Assembly: GCA_036971475.1 (NCBI GenBank)
Contig: JBAIZL010000001.1
Coordinates: 101,612,850-101,676,849 of the forward strand
Reading direction: 5' to 3'
DNA length: 64,000 bases
From: Prosapia bicincta
Lineage: Eukaryota; Arthropoda; Insecta; Hemiptera; Cercopidae
Part shown: positions 49,691 to 62,235 of the stretch, piece after piece
How positions within the stretch are numbered: the first letter of the stretch is position 1
How the letters are laid out: every line of letters starts with the position of its first letter
Made by a program: the position numbers and the translations under genes
The notes under the pieces: generated by a model
The model's database searches: none
What the model was told of the DNA's origin: nothing
The model's input: only the letters and a program-made list of their open reading frames with translations

Positions 49691-51964
49691 AGCAAAATGA
49701 ATTTCTATCTAAAGTAATTCAAACCACCACACGCCGTTTTTATAATTTAGGCAAGAGAATAAAGTGTTCCTTGTCACAAAATGTATACTTTGATGAAATA
49801 AAGTATTCTTCATTATACTTCAAGGAATAAATAATTTTATGTTTAAAAGAAAATAACCTTTTTAAAGTTTTTTTTACTACCGAATTCCAATTCAGTTTGT
49901 ATCACTATTTTAAAACGTTTGAATTGAGTTTAAATTACTTTTCTTGGTTTTGACATTTGTAGACGAGAAGTTTATTGCGCTTATCTAGCACGGAATGTCT
50001 CCAAAAAGCAATGAAACTGTTACATATGTAACTCTTAGTTTTCGTTTTTATATTACATAACATATATGCCTTACATCAAAGACATATTTTAAATATCTAG
50101 CGCCATAGCAATCTTGTTTAAGTTAGCAATACAGCTGGTGGTTACTAAGGGATGGAGCTAGAATTGATCAAGATTGAAGTATGTTTATGTGAATGCTGTA
50201 GTTTTTAGTCTCTGGATTAAAATTAATGCAAAATGCAAAATAAAAGATTTTAAGTATTTTTTGTGTTTCTCCATGAAAAGGAAGCCAATTTGTTGAAAAG
50301 GGGTACCATAAAGAGGTGGCGGTATTTTGAGATGTGATGTTATCTCACACAGCCGTGCGGAGAATGTCCTGGCTGTTGGTAGAAGTTGACCAATAAGCTA
50401 CTGAGATGTTGGAAATATTAAATTACAATATTTATGAAGATTAGAAAACTGCGAGATCTTCGTGAGAAGTAATAATTATAACTTCCTTTACCTAATAATT
50501 GAATTTAGAATGTTAGAAGAGATGAAAATTAGTAGGACTGGCAATATTGGTTAAACCATTTTGGAGACTGGTAGAGATGGACATCTGTGGATCTTCAGGA
50601 CTTAATTTGGCAATATGATTACTAGCCTCACAAAGAAGATATGCATTCAGAAGAAGATTCGTATGAAAATAGGCACATTTATAAACAGCTTTATAACCCT
50701 AGAAAATTATCAAAAGGGTTCCATCTTTATAGTTTACGTTATTTACGTTATGGTTAGGTTAACTTTAAAAGGTTAAATAAAAATGTAAGAGGTGAGTGCC
50801 AATTAGGGAATTTACAGGAAGAAATTATTAATAAATTATAAACACAAAAAACAATATATTAAGTAATAAATTAAAATTTGAATAATTTACAACAGACATA
50901 TCAAAAACAAAAAAATAATTAATATGATACGACACTAAGCCAGAACTTTGGCTAGTTTATAGGAAATAACAAATAATGTTATATATAATAAAGTTGGCGA
51001 TACAGAAATAATAGTTTTAGGGAATTTTTTAAATAAATAATTGTTTAATTCTTCCAAACGTTCGCCCCTTCCATACAAAGTGTGAAAGAGAAACATAATT
51101 TTGGGGTTTTATAAGTACATTCATTGTATTATAAGAACTGTCCAAGGAAAGTTAGCCAAAGAACTAAAATGTTTTAGAATATTTAGTGTTTTACAATCAT
51201 GTATAAGAATAATAAGTAATGTAATATATTAATAAAAGGTGGACAATTTACGAGTAAATATCATTTATTTCAAATAGCGACATTTCGACGGCTTATTTGC
51301 TACCTTCTTCAAGACTAAAAAAAATTAATCACTTTATTCACCGAACGTAATAGACCCAAAAATTCAATAATACTAAAAATTATTGAGTTAATTTTATTCA
51401 ACCTATAATTTATTTATTGAATTGATTTTGGTATTGCTAATAAATTTGGTTGATATTATTTATTTTTAAAAGTAGAAATGGGTGACTTGGTTACTCTTTT
51501 TTTATCAACATTTTCCACCTTCTTAAGTATATATTTATATTTTATGGTAAAAAAACATATTCTAATAGATTAAATATTTTAGAATACATGGACATTTTTT
51601 TAATTATTGTTTTCAACTGTATTTTATAATTCTCTATTGACCCTTATCTTAAAAATAATTTTTAGAATGCTTTAAATAATTTTTTTTTTATTTTTTAAAA
51701 TTAAAGTGTTGGTTTTCGTAAGGTTTTTTATATTTATTTAATTTTTTTTGAAAATAGTGGTAAAAATCCTGTTTGTGTAATATAAGTCTGAAAAGGTATT
51801 ATAAGTCAGAAGATTACAGGTCGGAAAGTCATTGTTGAAATAAATGTGATATGACTCATAGTGAAACATCAAACTTCTTTTCCTTAATGTAACAATTTAT
51901 GAAAGTATTTCCAGTAACTACAAATACAGAAATATTTTTGAAAAACGTACAATGGATTATACAA
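49691..51964. other. Unannotated AT-rich sequence
   Basis: No gene seen. At about 51,265-51,310 the minus strand reads TTGAAGA, an imperfect hairpin, then GAAATGTC, resembling the hammerhead-like motifs near 56.3 and 57.3 kb but with a weaker core and no good outer stem, so it was not called. Confidence 0.5.
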
Positions 51965-52262
51965 ATGGAGTGAGATTGTGTGAGTTTGTGTAGTAGTGTG
52001 TGAGAGTACAATAGAGGTGGTGTGAAAGTGATTGTCAAAGTATAGTATATATCTGTGGGTGTGATTGCATGGAGAAGTGGGTGCTAGAGTGTGTAATAAA
52101 TGTGTGAGTGTGTTGTGAAAGATGTGCACTAGAACGTGTGAGAGCATTTGGGTGGGCGTGAAAGTATTTTAAATATGTTGTCAGAGTATATAAGAGTTAG
52201 ATGGTGTGAGAGTATGTAAGAGTTTAATTATGAGTGTTAGAGTTTGTAGGAGAGTTAGAAAG
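51965..52262. repeat. Degenerate GTGTGAGAGT-rich repeat
   Basis: Words such as GTGTGAGAGT, GTGTGAGTGT and GTATGTAAGAGT recur irregularly over about 300 bp, plus strand depleted of C. It is a degenerate simple repeat; the minus-strand frames of 60 and 87 codons here are products of it. Confidence 0.75.
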
Positions 52263-55200
52263 GGGTCTATCATCTACCTACTAAATGCTTGGTACCTCCG
52301 CCTGATAATTTTATTTAATGTATAGAAGGAAACATACTGTTTATAGGGTTTACTAACATCTTCCAAACATTACTGGTGTAACATTGCAATTGTTACTTAC
52401 AAAAAAAGGATTAGTACAGTTTATGACCTTCTTTATTTTAAAGCCAACGTTCGAACACTAGAGGGATGTTCAATAAGATCAAGTTAAGATAAATTTCTTG
52501 ATGATATAAGTTTCTAGGTTGTCAAATGTCCAAAATGTCCTACTTTAGAAGTACTTATAGTTCGACATTTTACAGATTTTTAACATTTTTACAAACAAAG
52601 AATTTAGTGTCTTGTGAAGGATCATTGGGTCATTGTATTAGTGATCAAAATGGTTTGAAATGAAAGATCACAGTTGTACTGCTGTCGTTTTTGTTCGATC
52701 AATAAATAAAATTTACAAAAGTCGTTAGAATCATGTATTTCATAATAAAAACTATAAACAAAAAGTTCAATAATATTTAGTTTAAAAAAATATATGCCAG
52801 TAAATATAAATGTATAGAATACCATTTTTTAAAATTTTTGTATTGGTTTTCTAATTTTAATTAAATAAGCCAATTAGTTAAACTGCTCTTTAACAAATAG
52901 CGGCCACGCAATTATTTCACAAAGTGTTTGTTGCATCGACTAATTGCGGCAAGAACTAATATCTTACGCTGCGCTGAGTTGACACGACATCTGTTGCCGC
53001 CTCACACAAACTAATTTGTAACTTGTAACTACAACGTTTCGCTTGAGAAACGTTAAGCTTACTGCTTATTCAGTGAGATATTAAAAAAAGACATTTAAGT
53101 AATTTTAAATTTTAAAGATATACAACGTTTAATGGAAATATGAAAACTCTCACCGAATGTCCGTTTTGTAAACATAATTAAAATTTATAATATATTATTA
53201 TTACACTATACATATCCATATTTAATAAAATCTCGCCTACAGATTTTACTACCAAAAAATATTTGGTAAGTATTTATGGTACACAATATACATTAAACAT
53301 AAATCTCTGCAAATTGTTTAACAAATCAATAAAAAGATAAATGATTTAATCAATCCTTGATCTATATTCTTTATTCAGCCATAGTCTAGAAGGAAAAAAT
53401 ATGTGTATTCTACGCAATATCAACTAGATATCAACGAGATGAATCGGGTGAATAATGTCAAGCCAAAACGGGAGCTTGTTGCAACAACCGTTACATCAGT
53501 AGGTAGCTCCCCTGAGAGACTATGTCTAGTCACCCTTGCGATGAGATGACTTTCCTGATCAAACAATACGTTTTTGAACGTATTGATAGAAGATTTTTTG
53601 TTTCTGATCCTCCAAGAATATCATATCTCATTACTTTGTAAAAGGTGAGTGCAAAATACTGTAGACCTTTCGCCTATCAACTATCGGTTAACCTTAAGGC
53701 CCATAGACACCTTCAGACTAGAAACTTATGAGTTGAATTTTACTAATTTGTTTTATCAAAAAGTGTGCTCCTTAAATACGAGTGTTTGTAATGGAGGACT
53801 TTAGTAATGGGGACACAAACACTAAAGATGAACGATCTTATCGTCTTCAGTTAAAAATATTATTTTTAATCTTATCATATGTTTCCTTCTCTCCCTTTCT
53901 CTCAATAATAACAAGAACGTTCATTTGTCTTTCTCTCAATGACAGCAAAGCCCTTTGTCCTCCATATGTACCTGACGCTCAGAAGTGAAAAATTTATGTT
54001 TGAGATGTATGTGACCCGTTAAATGACGTTCAGCTTACGTTTTAATTTTCAACTAAAAAAAAATCTATAATTGTTTATTCTTGATGTCTAATTTTATCTC
54101 TAGCAGGCTTAATGACAGCTAACTCTCTCTGCTTAATAATCAAATATATTCAAGTAGTGTTTATTTATACGGACGGATTAAAGAGTCTTGTGTCTATATC
54201 GGTGTCAAATGGTTGATATTAGCTTTATAACTATTTAGAATTTTAAATCTCCGTATATTTGATATTGAATCGTCTATATTATACCAATCGTATTGGTTAA
54301 ATTACTGTAACTGAACATAAGTTCAGATTCGGAAAACTATTTGTACCAAAGATAGTTTATAATCAATCAAACAGATATATTTATTATAAAAAACAATCTT
54401 TAACCTGCTGAAAAAAATATTATATTGTGCGGAAATTTAAAATTCAACGTAAATGTTGATCTTAACTTTTCAGGGAAACTGCTTAGGACATCAATAATAT
54501 CAGGCAATAAGAACACTCATTTCTCTGTAAATACATATGTTTTATAATCAACATCATAAGAACGAAGAAGGCAAATTATATATGTTTTCACAACTTATTT
54601 TAAAATTGCAAATTTGTTTAGAGCCTAATATAATTAAAATAAAAAGAAGTAAAAATTTTACAAAACACTACGGTAGTTACATTTAGAGTATGCTAAGCCA
54701 ATATGCTTTTCATCACCTATATAATATTTTGTATACCAGCGTTAAGTAACCGAATATATATTTGTGCCTACAAACAAAAAGTAAGGGAACTCAATCTAAT
54801 AGATAAATGACAAATCCACGTAATTATCGGAAGCAGTGAATTCATTTCAGCATTTATAGACCGGATTTGGGGATTTGCATTTCTAATTTTTTGTGTAACA
54901 ACAAAAAACATTTCTAGTTACATGAAAATGTAACATAAAGTTAATTTAGAAATATTTAGTTTAGTTTTCTGGTTGTTATTTGACTTACTTATTCTGATCT
55001 AATAAGGTGTAACGAGAAAAGAGCCCACACTATAAACGTATTTTTAACTGTCTAGCCTGGCCAGCTGAAATTGCGTTCGAATTTGAGTTATTTTAGGGCT
55101 TTACAGACCCTGCATATTAAAACGTATTACACGAAGTAAACACATTTTAAAACAAAATTTCATTTACTTATTCCAAACTTTAGGACAAAATCAAAATATG

Positions 55201-55532
55201 TACAATGCAAAAGAAACAACATTATTACAACTGTCTGTTGTGATTGACTTGAAGCAAGGAACGACTCTTGGTCCTATCTAGTGCACGTATGTATGTCTGT
55301 CCACATTGCGACAAAATTAGTCACGTGACAGGTGATGGGTAATTTCATATACATTCTGCTATCCCTAGCTTGATTTAAAAACGCTAATACTTCTAAAGCT
55401 AAAATGTTTTGATAAAAATGACATTTATAGGTATAATTATGTTTAACAAATAATATAATATACAAAAAACCGTTGTTATTTCATAATTGTATGCTAAAAT
55501 TTAATAATATATAGCTAAAAATAATAAACATA
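52263..55532. other. Unannotated AT-rich sequence
   Basis: No supported feature. Short frames at 52,622-52,825 (minus), 53,782-53,988 (plus) and 55,274-55,465 (minus) are not recognised. Confidence 0.5.
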
Positions 55533-56425
55533 ATAATAATGTTTACACTCTCAGAGATTGTTATTAAATAAAAGCGGTTGGCTTGGCAATCTGGTACGAC
55601 TATTTATTTACACAGGCAACGGATACTTTATCACCTTCAGGCCTACAATACATAGGTATACAATTAAAAATAACAACAATAATAACACTAGTACTCAAAT
55701 AAACACAGCTACAATAAAATATCTGATATTTATACACCCCTAAAAAGTTAAAGTTCCATGTACGTATAAGTGACCACGAAAAAAAGTAAAAACCTTTGTG
55801 TCCCTTCATGGATGACATCAAGAGGTATGATTATAGTTTTAATTTTAAAAATCCCGAGATTTTGGACTATAAAAGTAATTGACAACGAATGTTATTGAGA
55901 TGATCCATATTAAGTTACAGAAGAATGCTATTATTATGAAGGAGGAGACGAAAAAATTGAGATACGTTTATACACCACTTAATGAAAAACTTAAACATAC
56001 TTAGTCATTATAAGGTTAATTATTTGAAAATTTGCAGGTTGTTTTGCAATGTTAATTTGATTTAATGTGTGTATTTAAAACTAAAAATGTAATTTATTCC
56101 TGACTTGATAGTCATTATAACTGTGTAGTGGTTCAGGTTTTCCATGTTTTGATGCAATTTAGTCAGTTATAGCTTGGAATAATTATTTTAATAAAGTTAT
56201 GAAAAAACTGATGTTTCTATTTTAGTGTTGTATGTAGTTTTTATATAATTATTAGATATTTAATTGTAGCTAAGTTTATTTATGAACTATTGTGATTATT
56301 GTTGTTAATTGTAATTGTATACTCATGTATTGTAGGCCTGAAGACGATAACGTTTCCGTTGTTGAAACGTTGCCTGTATTAATAAATAGTTGTACCTGAC
56401 TCACAAGTCAACCACTTTTATTTAA
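55533..56425 (+). mobile_element. Inverted-repeat element 1, ~0.9 kb, with hammerhead-like motif
   Basis: The left arm (about 55,558-55,690) and right arm (about 56,289-56,428) are inverted copies of each other over some 130 bp. Examples are AAATAAAAGCGGTTGGCTTG against CAAGTCAACCACTTTTATTT, and CTTCAGGCCTACAATAC against GTATTGTAGGCCTGAAG. The 13-base word AATAATAAACATA lies just outside both ends (55,520-55,532 and 56,426-56,438) and may be a target-site duplication, though in AT-rich DNA chance is possible. The left arm has about 25 bases more than the right. The interior has no recognisable protein. Inverted terminal repeats with hammerhead-like motifs are compatible with a derivative of a Penelope-like element or with a foldback element. 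Confidence 0.65.
56328..56381 (+). ncRNA. Hammerhead-ribozyme-like motif 1 (small, type I layout)
   Basis: In order: stem I 5' strand TATTGTAGGC (56,328-56,337), core CTGAAGA (CUGANGA consensus, 56,338-56,344), one unpaired C, stem II GATAACG/CGTTGTT with loop TTTC (7 pairs including wobbles), GAAA (56,364-56,367), a minimal stem III ACGT, U at the cleavage position, then stem I 3' strand GCCTGTATTA. Stem I forms seven consecutive pairs (two wobbles) plus two more after a mismatch. Small hammerheads with almost no stem III are known from Penelope-like retroelements. The extra base between A9 and stem II departs from the consensus, so activity is uncertain. The left arm of the element has a deletion that removes GAAAC, so only this arm keeps the motif. 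Confidence 0.45.
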
Positions 56426-57210
56426 CAATAATAAACATACTTTTTTAAATAGTTATTTAAATGTCTGGCTGTATTATACAGTAGGCCTATGTAAGTAATA
56501 TATTTATTCCATTCGCACTGTGTTTCGAGTCTAAAATAAATTGATTTACTCAATCGAAATTTAGTTTGTTCCTTATTCCGTTTTTATACCATCACTTAAA
56601 CGTTTTTATAAATAATATTCTGTTAACACTGCATTTATTTTAATTATCGTAGCAAATATTTGAAACACTCCAGACAGTAGATTGCAATCAACGTGGCAGG
56701 ATAATTGATTCAATTTGTTTTAATTTCCTAAACTGAGGGGATTGAATATATTTAAACAGAGTTTACGAAATGAAATATACGTTTTGTATACTTCATTTAA
56801 ACAACAATGTTACAAAAAGCAAGGTAAAAGTTACAGAAGCAAAATTCAACAAGGTTACTGTTACAGTTTAAAGAGCCATATTATTATTAGGATCATATTA
56901 TTATCAAGAACACAGTGGTACAATATATTACAATGAAAATATTGTAAAGATCGCCAATACCACAAAAATAATCAAAAATAACAAATAAAATAAGTTACTT
57001 AAGATTAAACCCTTATGTTCACCTTTATATACTTTACTTAAATAGCCTTCTTCAAATACGAAGAATTAATTAATTTACGAAACCATTAATTTCATTAGTT
57101 TTATTTTATATATTGTTATTAGCTGTTGTCTTTTACATATGTATTATTATATAGTACTTTTTGACATAACCTATTTGGTTCAAGGTGGCCGATCGTTATT
57201 TGTTGGTCGA

Positions 57211-57280
57211 GGGCGGAGAAGGGGTGGAGCTTACCTCACGCCTATATATAGCGACTGTAGAGAAAGATGGGTATCACTCT
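57211..57280 (+). promoter_or_regulatory. Promoter-like GC box, TATA box and initiator inside element 2
   Basis: GGGCGG at 57,211-57,216, TATATATA at 57,243-57,250 and an initiator-like TATCACT around 57,272-57,278 have the usual RNA polymerase II spacing. The proposed transcript would start about 50 bp upstream of the hammerhead-like motif and run through it. Confidence 0.4.
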
Positions 57281-57321
57281 AGTTCGTAACATCTTGTTTG
57301 CTAGATTGTAATTTTGTAATA

Positions 57322-57370
57322 AGACCCTCTGATGATGATGACATGGTCATCGAAATGCACATAAGGGTTT
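57322..57370 (+). ncRNA. Hammerhead-ribozyme-like motif 2 (small, type I layout)
   Basis: In order: stem I 5' strand AGACCCT (57,322-57,328), core CTGATGA (57,329-57,335), one unpaired T, stem II GATGAC/GTCATC with loop ATG (six Watson-Crick pairs), GAAA (57,352-57,355), stem III ATG/CAT with a two-base loop, A at the cleavage position (57,363), and stem I 3' strand AGGGTTT (57,364-57,370), which pairs with AGACCCT over seven pairs (one wobble). All core elements and three stems are present in the right order. The single extra base after the core is the same departure from consensus seen in motif 1. Confidence 0.45.
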
Positions 57371-59872
57371 AATCTTAAGTAACTTGTTTTATTTGTTATT
57401 TTTGATTATTTTTTGTGGTATTAAGGTTCTTTCCAATATTTTCATTTTATTTAATAAGATCAGTTTTAAATTATTCAGCAATTTATTCTAAACCATATTG
57501 TTGCAAACTAGTCTACGAGTAGCTGATGCTATACCTTTCTATCCAGTATCGGAAAATACGATTTTCTCAGTCAATCACTCAAAGGAGAATGGTGGTAATC
57601 CTCGAGGTTTTTTGTACCCTATGGCGGGTGGATCTGAAGAGAGGTTTCTGCAAACGAAGAACGTTTTATGGTTAAATTAAGAAGAAAGGCGTTTGTATGA
57701 TGTTGAGTATGCGTGGTGTTTGTATAAAGATTGTGTATTACTCTACTGCTGGGAATTGTAATTATATAAATGTATTACAGCAAGCTGAAACAGAGTCGCT
57801 TCGAAATTTATATTGATTCATAGTAGGTTGGAATAACAGGAGATGGACAACAGCTTAAGTATTTATGGATCTGTGTTCCGAATAAATTGGATTTTGCAGA
57901 AACAGAATGCGACAATAAACGTTGTACACTATTTAACCTTCCTTTCAAGACGATCACGAGCAAAGGAAATAAACTCCTTCAAGACTAGGAGACTAGAAAA
58001 GCCACAACAGGAAATCTGTCTTATTTAAAAGATTTGGAATAATTGGTCTTAACAATTTAAAAGCGTGGTATTAAAAACGTAACAGAATAAAAATCACATA
58101 TATTTAACGTATGATTGCTGTTAACAGGGATACATCTAGAAATGTTTTTTTTATAATTAATCTCTTTCAAATGGATTAGAAAGTTTCTATTATTTTATTT
58201 CCATTTTCGTTTCCTCTGTACGTAACGAACTTTCGCTATCATCGCGGTGACGTTGTACTAATTGGACTGATGACAATCGAAACATTTACCATAAGTTGTA
58301 GAGCCACAAACGTCTCTTTCTTCCTGGAACTCTTTTACTCTCTAGCTGTCATCGGACTATTTGTAATAAACGGTGGGTATCATGTCTCGACAGATAAAAT
58401 ATAATCGATAAATTTTTTTAAACTAATGATATTTCATTTTCCCCTGCCTGGTGCTTTCTTGTCGCTGATGTTTTTAGTATAAGACAAGCTACTCTGGGTA
58501 TCCGTCGGTATAAACAAATTGGAAATATCTTTAGCCACTCAATTGATGTTTTCGTTAATGACCATACTACCGCGCCGTACAGAAAAACAGAAAATATTTA
58601 ACATTTGTTCAGTCTCACTTTCCATGGACGAGATATATACGCTTACTGAGCGTAATATTTTACGGTGGCATAATTACCTTGGCAAGCTTTCAAGTATATT
58701 TCACATTTAATTCAAACTCTCATAAATAAATTTAAACAATATAACTTCAATATAGTTTCCATGCAATCGAGATAAGAACTGTAAGGACAACTGTTAATAA
58801 ATGAGCGAATACAAGGTTCGTAAAAACTTCAATGAGCTAACTCCATTTTTCTATGACCGTATATTTAGAAATAAAACTTCTAAAGAGGTCCTAATTGTGC
58901 TACCTGTGGCTAATGATTTAATTGCTATAACAAAGGGCGAAATGTTTGAGAAACTTTCAAAACGTCTCTTATACTCCGTATTCCTTTCTAGAACTGCAGT
59001 TTATGAAAATAAAAAGTAAAAGTTTGCTTTTAGAGCCTAATTATTTCAAAAACCCTTTAACCAGATCTTATAAATAAATAAACTCTTTATATAAACTTAA
59101 AAATATTGTTAGTTGGGAATTTGGAATGTATTTAAATTAGGGCGATATTAAATTAATTTTATGAAATTGTGTCTAAAGTAAAGGTACATTTGGAGATTTA
59201 TGGCGTAAAACGGCGTTTATTTTCAAAATTATCTTTCAGGGTTGTAATTTACTCACAGTTACTTCTGAAATGATAACCCATTAAGGTAATTCTGGATACG
59301 TTACTGGCTGTAGAAATACGTAAGTAATAAATAAACAAAACACTCTAATATGAGGACGGTTGGAATAATATTTGCACTGAATAAAAATACTATAAAATTT
59401 GATGTTTACAAGCTTACTAAAGGTGTAGCTTTCACATTTCCAAGCAAAGTGCACTGATGTTAATAAACGACTCGGACGACGACCACTACGATGGTAATAT
59501 ATTTCGAACACTTCTAATATTTAGTAAAATTACAGTCTGAACATTCTAAATAGTTTGACTTGTAGAAAAAAATTACTTGAAGACAATATGAATGTACAGC
59601 AAAGCGTGTCAGTGCACTGAACCAATAGGCAGGCAGACCATGTCAAGTCTTTACCTTTAGACAAGTGTTGTCAAAAAGCGGGATAAATAGTTTATCTGTA
59701 GGCGAAAGCACACAGTTTTCAAATTAGGCACACAGTTTACAAATAATGCTAAATTTATTTCTTTTGAATTTTTCCTGTTACGAAGTGACAGCAGACTGCA
59801 ATGTGCAGACACTCCACCAATATATCAGTAAGATGTTACACCCTACAGCAAGGATTCCCTGGCAAGGCTCCT

Positions 59873-59878
59873 GACACA

Positions 59879-59920
<42 letters not shown>
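59873..59920. repeat. (CA)n microsatellite
   Basis: CA dinucleotides with one TA interruption, at the place where copy A carries its extra 2.4-kb segment. Confidence 0.95.
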
Positions 59921-59922
<2 letters not shown>

Positions 59923-61134
59923 TAGAACACAAACACTAATTAATTTTAATATATCAACTAATAATAAAATCTATATTTATTTAGGGTTCTCACTAGACGA
60001 AAAGCAAATAAGTTATGTTGACTATCAAATTAACTGTTTAAATTAATTTAGCAATTTATTTAACTATTTCATAGTTGTGGCAGAAATTTAAACATTACAC
60101 GTAAATACAATATAGTATAATCCTTTATATACATTTCAGTATTTGGTCGCAACCGCAGCGAGAGAGATATTTTAATTCCTAAATACTCTTTATCAAATCA
60201 AAACGTTCCTAAAGATATTAATTAATTGTCTAGAAATAAACCACTTTCGTTATTCGGTTTGTTTTCCAGTTAAAAGAAAACCTTTCGCTTTGATGGAGGT
60301 TGTAATCAAATCCTACAACAGAATCTCACAAATTGACAGATATTTAATTTGTTTAATTAACGGAGAAGGATCATCTCTCTCAGCAAGACTAAAGGAAAAT
60401 AATTCAATGAAATCAGAATTGCAGAGGGACTGAGAGGGTATTTGGTTGCACTATAGATGAAAATTCATTAGTTTGTCGACGGCGTCAGTCATATTGAGTC
60501 ATTCGAACTAAGAACATAAATGAAAAAAATAAATGTACAAGCATTTTTATATTTTTACACACTACTTATTTGTTACATTAATAGCTATTTTTCTCGATAT
60601 AAAGTTAAATATTTAAAAAATCATAGGTACACAAACAATCTTTCCATAACGTTAAAGAAATGAGCATTTAATTTTAGTCTGAAATGCATATTTAGAAAAT
60701 GTCTGTCCCTAAAAATATTAATGTTTTTTTTTTAATTTTCATTTATTGGTTAGTAAAGTTGATACTATTGTTGAAGCTAATCTGAGTTTTGGGTTGGTAG
60801 TGATGAAATTAATTTCTTCTTACGACATAATTTCGTTTATCAAAGGCAATGTTATAGCGGTAGACTGTGCGGATTCATAGAATACTAGTTTAACGAACGT
60901 TAATACAACGATGGGTGATCTTATAGTACTAGGGGTTATGGTTTTATTCACTCCGTTAGCTATCACGTATCTCCACTTTCATTATCCTTGAGTTTCTCTT
61001 AATATCTTTCCCAGCGCTCACTGACGTTATTTTGTTTTATCTTATCGGATGTTTAATCTAAAAAGTTCTACTTATTATTTTACATGTGTTGCTAAATTTT
61101 CAGTGAACATTGTGATACGTTCATAGTCCAGAAA

Positions 61135-61545
61135 TGTCTTGTAATTGCTTTTATTACACCGGTAGCGATTATGATCCTTGCATTAGGTATTGTGGGGGTG
61201 GGGACTATATCACATTTTTTCTTTCGTTACCACTACACCTAACGGTGGCAGGAGTATCAGCGGTGGACTTTAAAGAGCACACGCACTATTTCTAAATCTG
61301 ACGCATAATAGTATCAAAAATCTTGTAATTGCTATTGTTTTACGGGTAACGATTATTATCCATGGATTATGCATAGAGGAGGGTAATGACGTAATCACAT
61401 TTTTTCTATCGTTACCACTACATCTAACGGTCGCAAAGGTAGCAGCGTTAGACTTTAAAAAATACGTGATCATTATTGGTAAATCTGCAGCATAATAGTC
61501 TCGAAATGCGTTGTAATACTTTTTGTTACACGGTTAATGATGAAT
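61135..61545. repeat. ~185-bp tandem repeat inside copy B
   Basis: GGTGGCAGGAGTATCAGCGG at 61,244 and GGTCGCAAAGGTAGCAGCGT at 61,429 are 185 bp apart, each with a preceding CTTGTAATTGCT phrase. A partial third unit follows at about 61,500. Counterpart of the array at 43,399-43,800. Confidence 0.75.
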
Positions 61546-62124
61546 GTTTCACAAATGGAGATTTTGATGTCCAAGATATTCGGAAAAACTTTAATCTTTA
61601 AACTATGTGAAATTAAGACTTGCAAAAACTAATAATTTAAGTAAAATAACTTGCTTCGTCAGTGGTGCTGACGGATATCGTTCTTAGCATTCGCTAAGAA
61701 AAGGTTTTATACTGTTCTTTGAAAATTTACCTTGATTTAGTTAAGTAATAAGTTTACTAATTTTAAATATAACAATAATATGCCACCTTATAATAATATA
61801 CCTACATAATAGCTTACCTTAAAAAGGGAAGCTGGATTGTGAGTGCTGTAGAATATTCGGGCGTGAAAGGACTGAGACATTTAAATCGAGAATGCTTTAC
61901 AACTATGGCATGCATAATGTATTTTGGATAGAGAATATTCAGGTTAACATGTTATGTAGGGTGGACAAGAGCTGAGGAGTAGCATGAGCAATGAAGATTT
62001 CAAAATTTCAAATGTAGATCTGAAATTTCATTGATCTCTCTGGTTATATACTTCGTAAAGAACCTTTAAATAAAAACTGCTGTAAATTCTAATTTTAAGA
62101 AAAATATACCGCAAACATGTTTCA

Positions 62125-62235
62125 ATACTAGAAAACATACACATTTCATGTGACTCTACTAATGAACCTGATTGTATGTACGCTCCCTATAACGTCGTTA
62201 GAAGTAATTATAGTTTCAGAAACTGAAGTGCAGTA
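62125..62235. other. 111-bp block nearly identical between copies A and B (B side)
   Basis: Partner of 44,305-44,415; 109 of 111 bases agree. Confidence 0.7.

Larger units (their letters stand above)
56896..57457 (+). mobile_element. Inverted-repeat element 2, 562 bp, inserted in copy B
   Basis: Terminal-region inverted repeats of about 84 bp, 56,935-57,018 and 57,359-57,443, match closely; for example TTACTTAAGATTAAACCCTT against AAGGGTTTAATCTTAAGTAA. Copy A is the uninterrupted site: it reads ATTATTAGGATCGGTTTTAA where B has ATTATTAGGATCA, the element, then GATCAGTTTTAA. This gives a 5-bp GATCA duplication (56,891-56,895 and 57,458-57,462). The interior holds a GC box, TATA box and hammerhead-like motif but no protein frame. 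It is non-autonomous, possibly related to element 1 by architecture rather than sequence. Confidence 0.75.

Noticed and set aside
51265..51310. Third hammerhead-like motif (minus strand)
   Set aside because: Core begins TTGAAGA instead of CUGANGA and the outer stem does not pair well.
55060..55110. tRNA-derived SINE B box (GTTCGAATTT)
   Set aside because: No matching A box or cloverleaf could be built.
58801..59019. 72-codon frame starting MSEYKVRKNFNELTPF in copy B
   Set aside because: The copy A counterpart at 38,684 is frameshifted within the first ten codons and no family is recognised.
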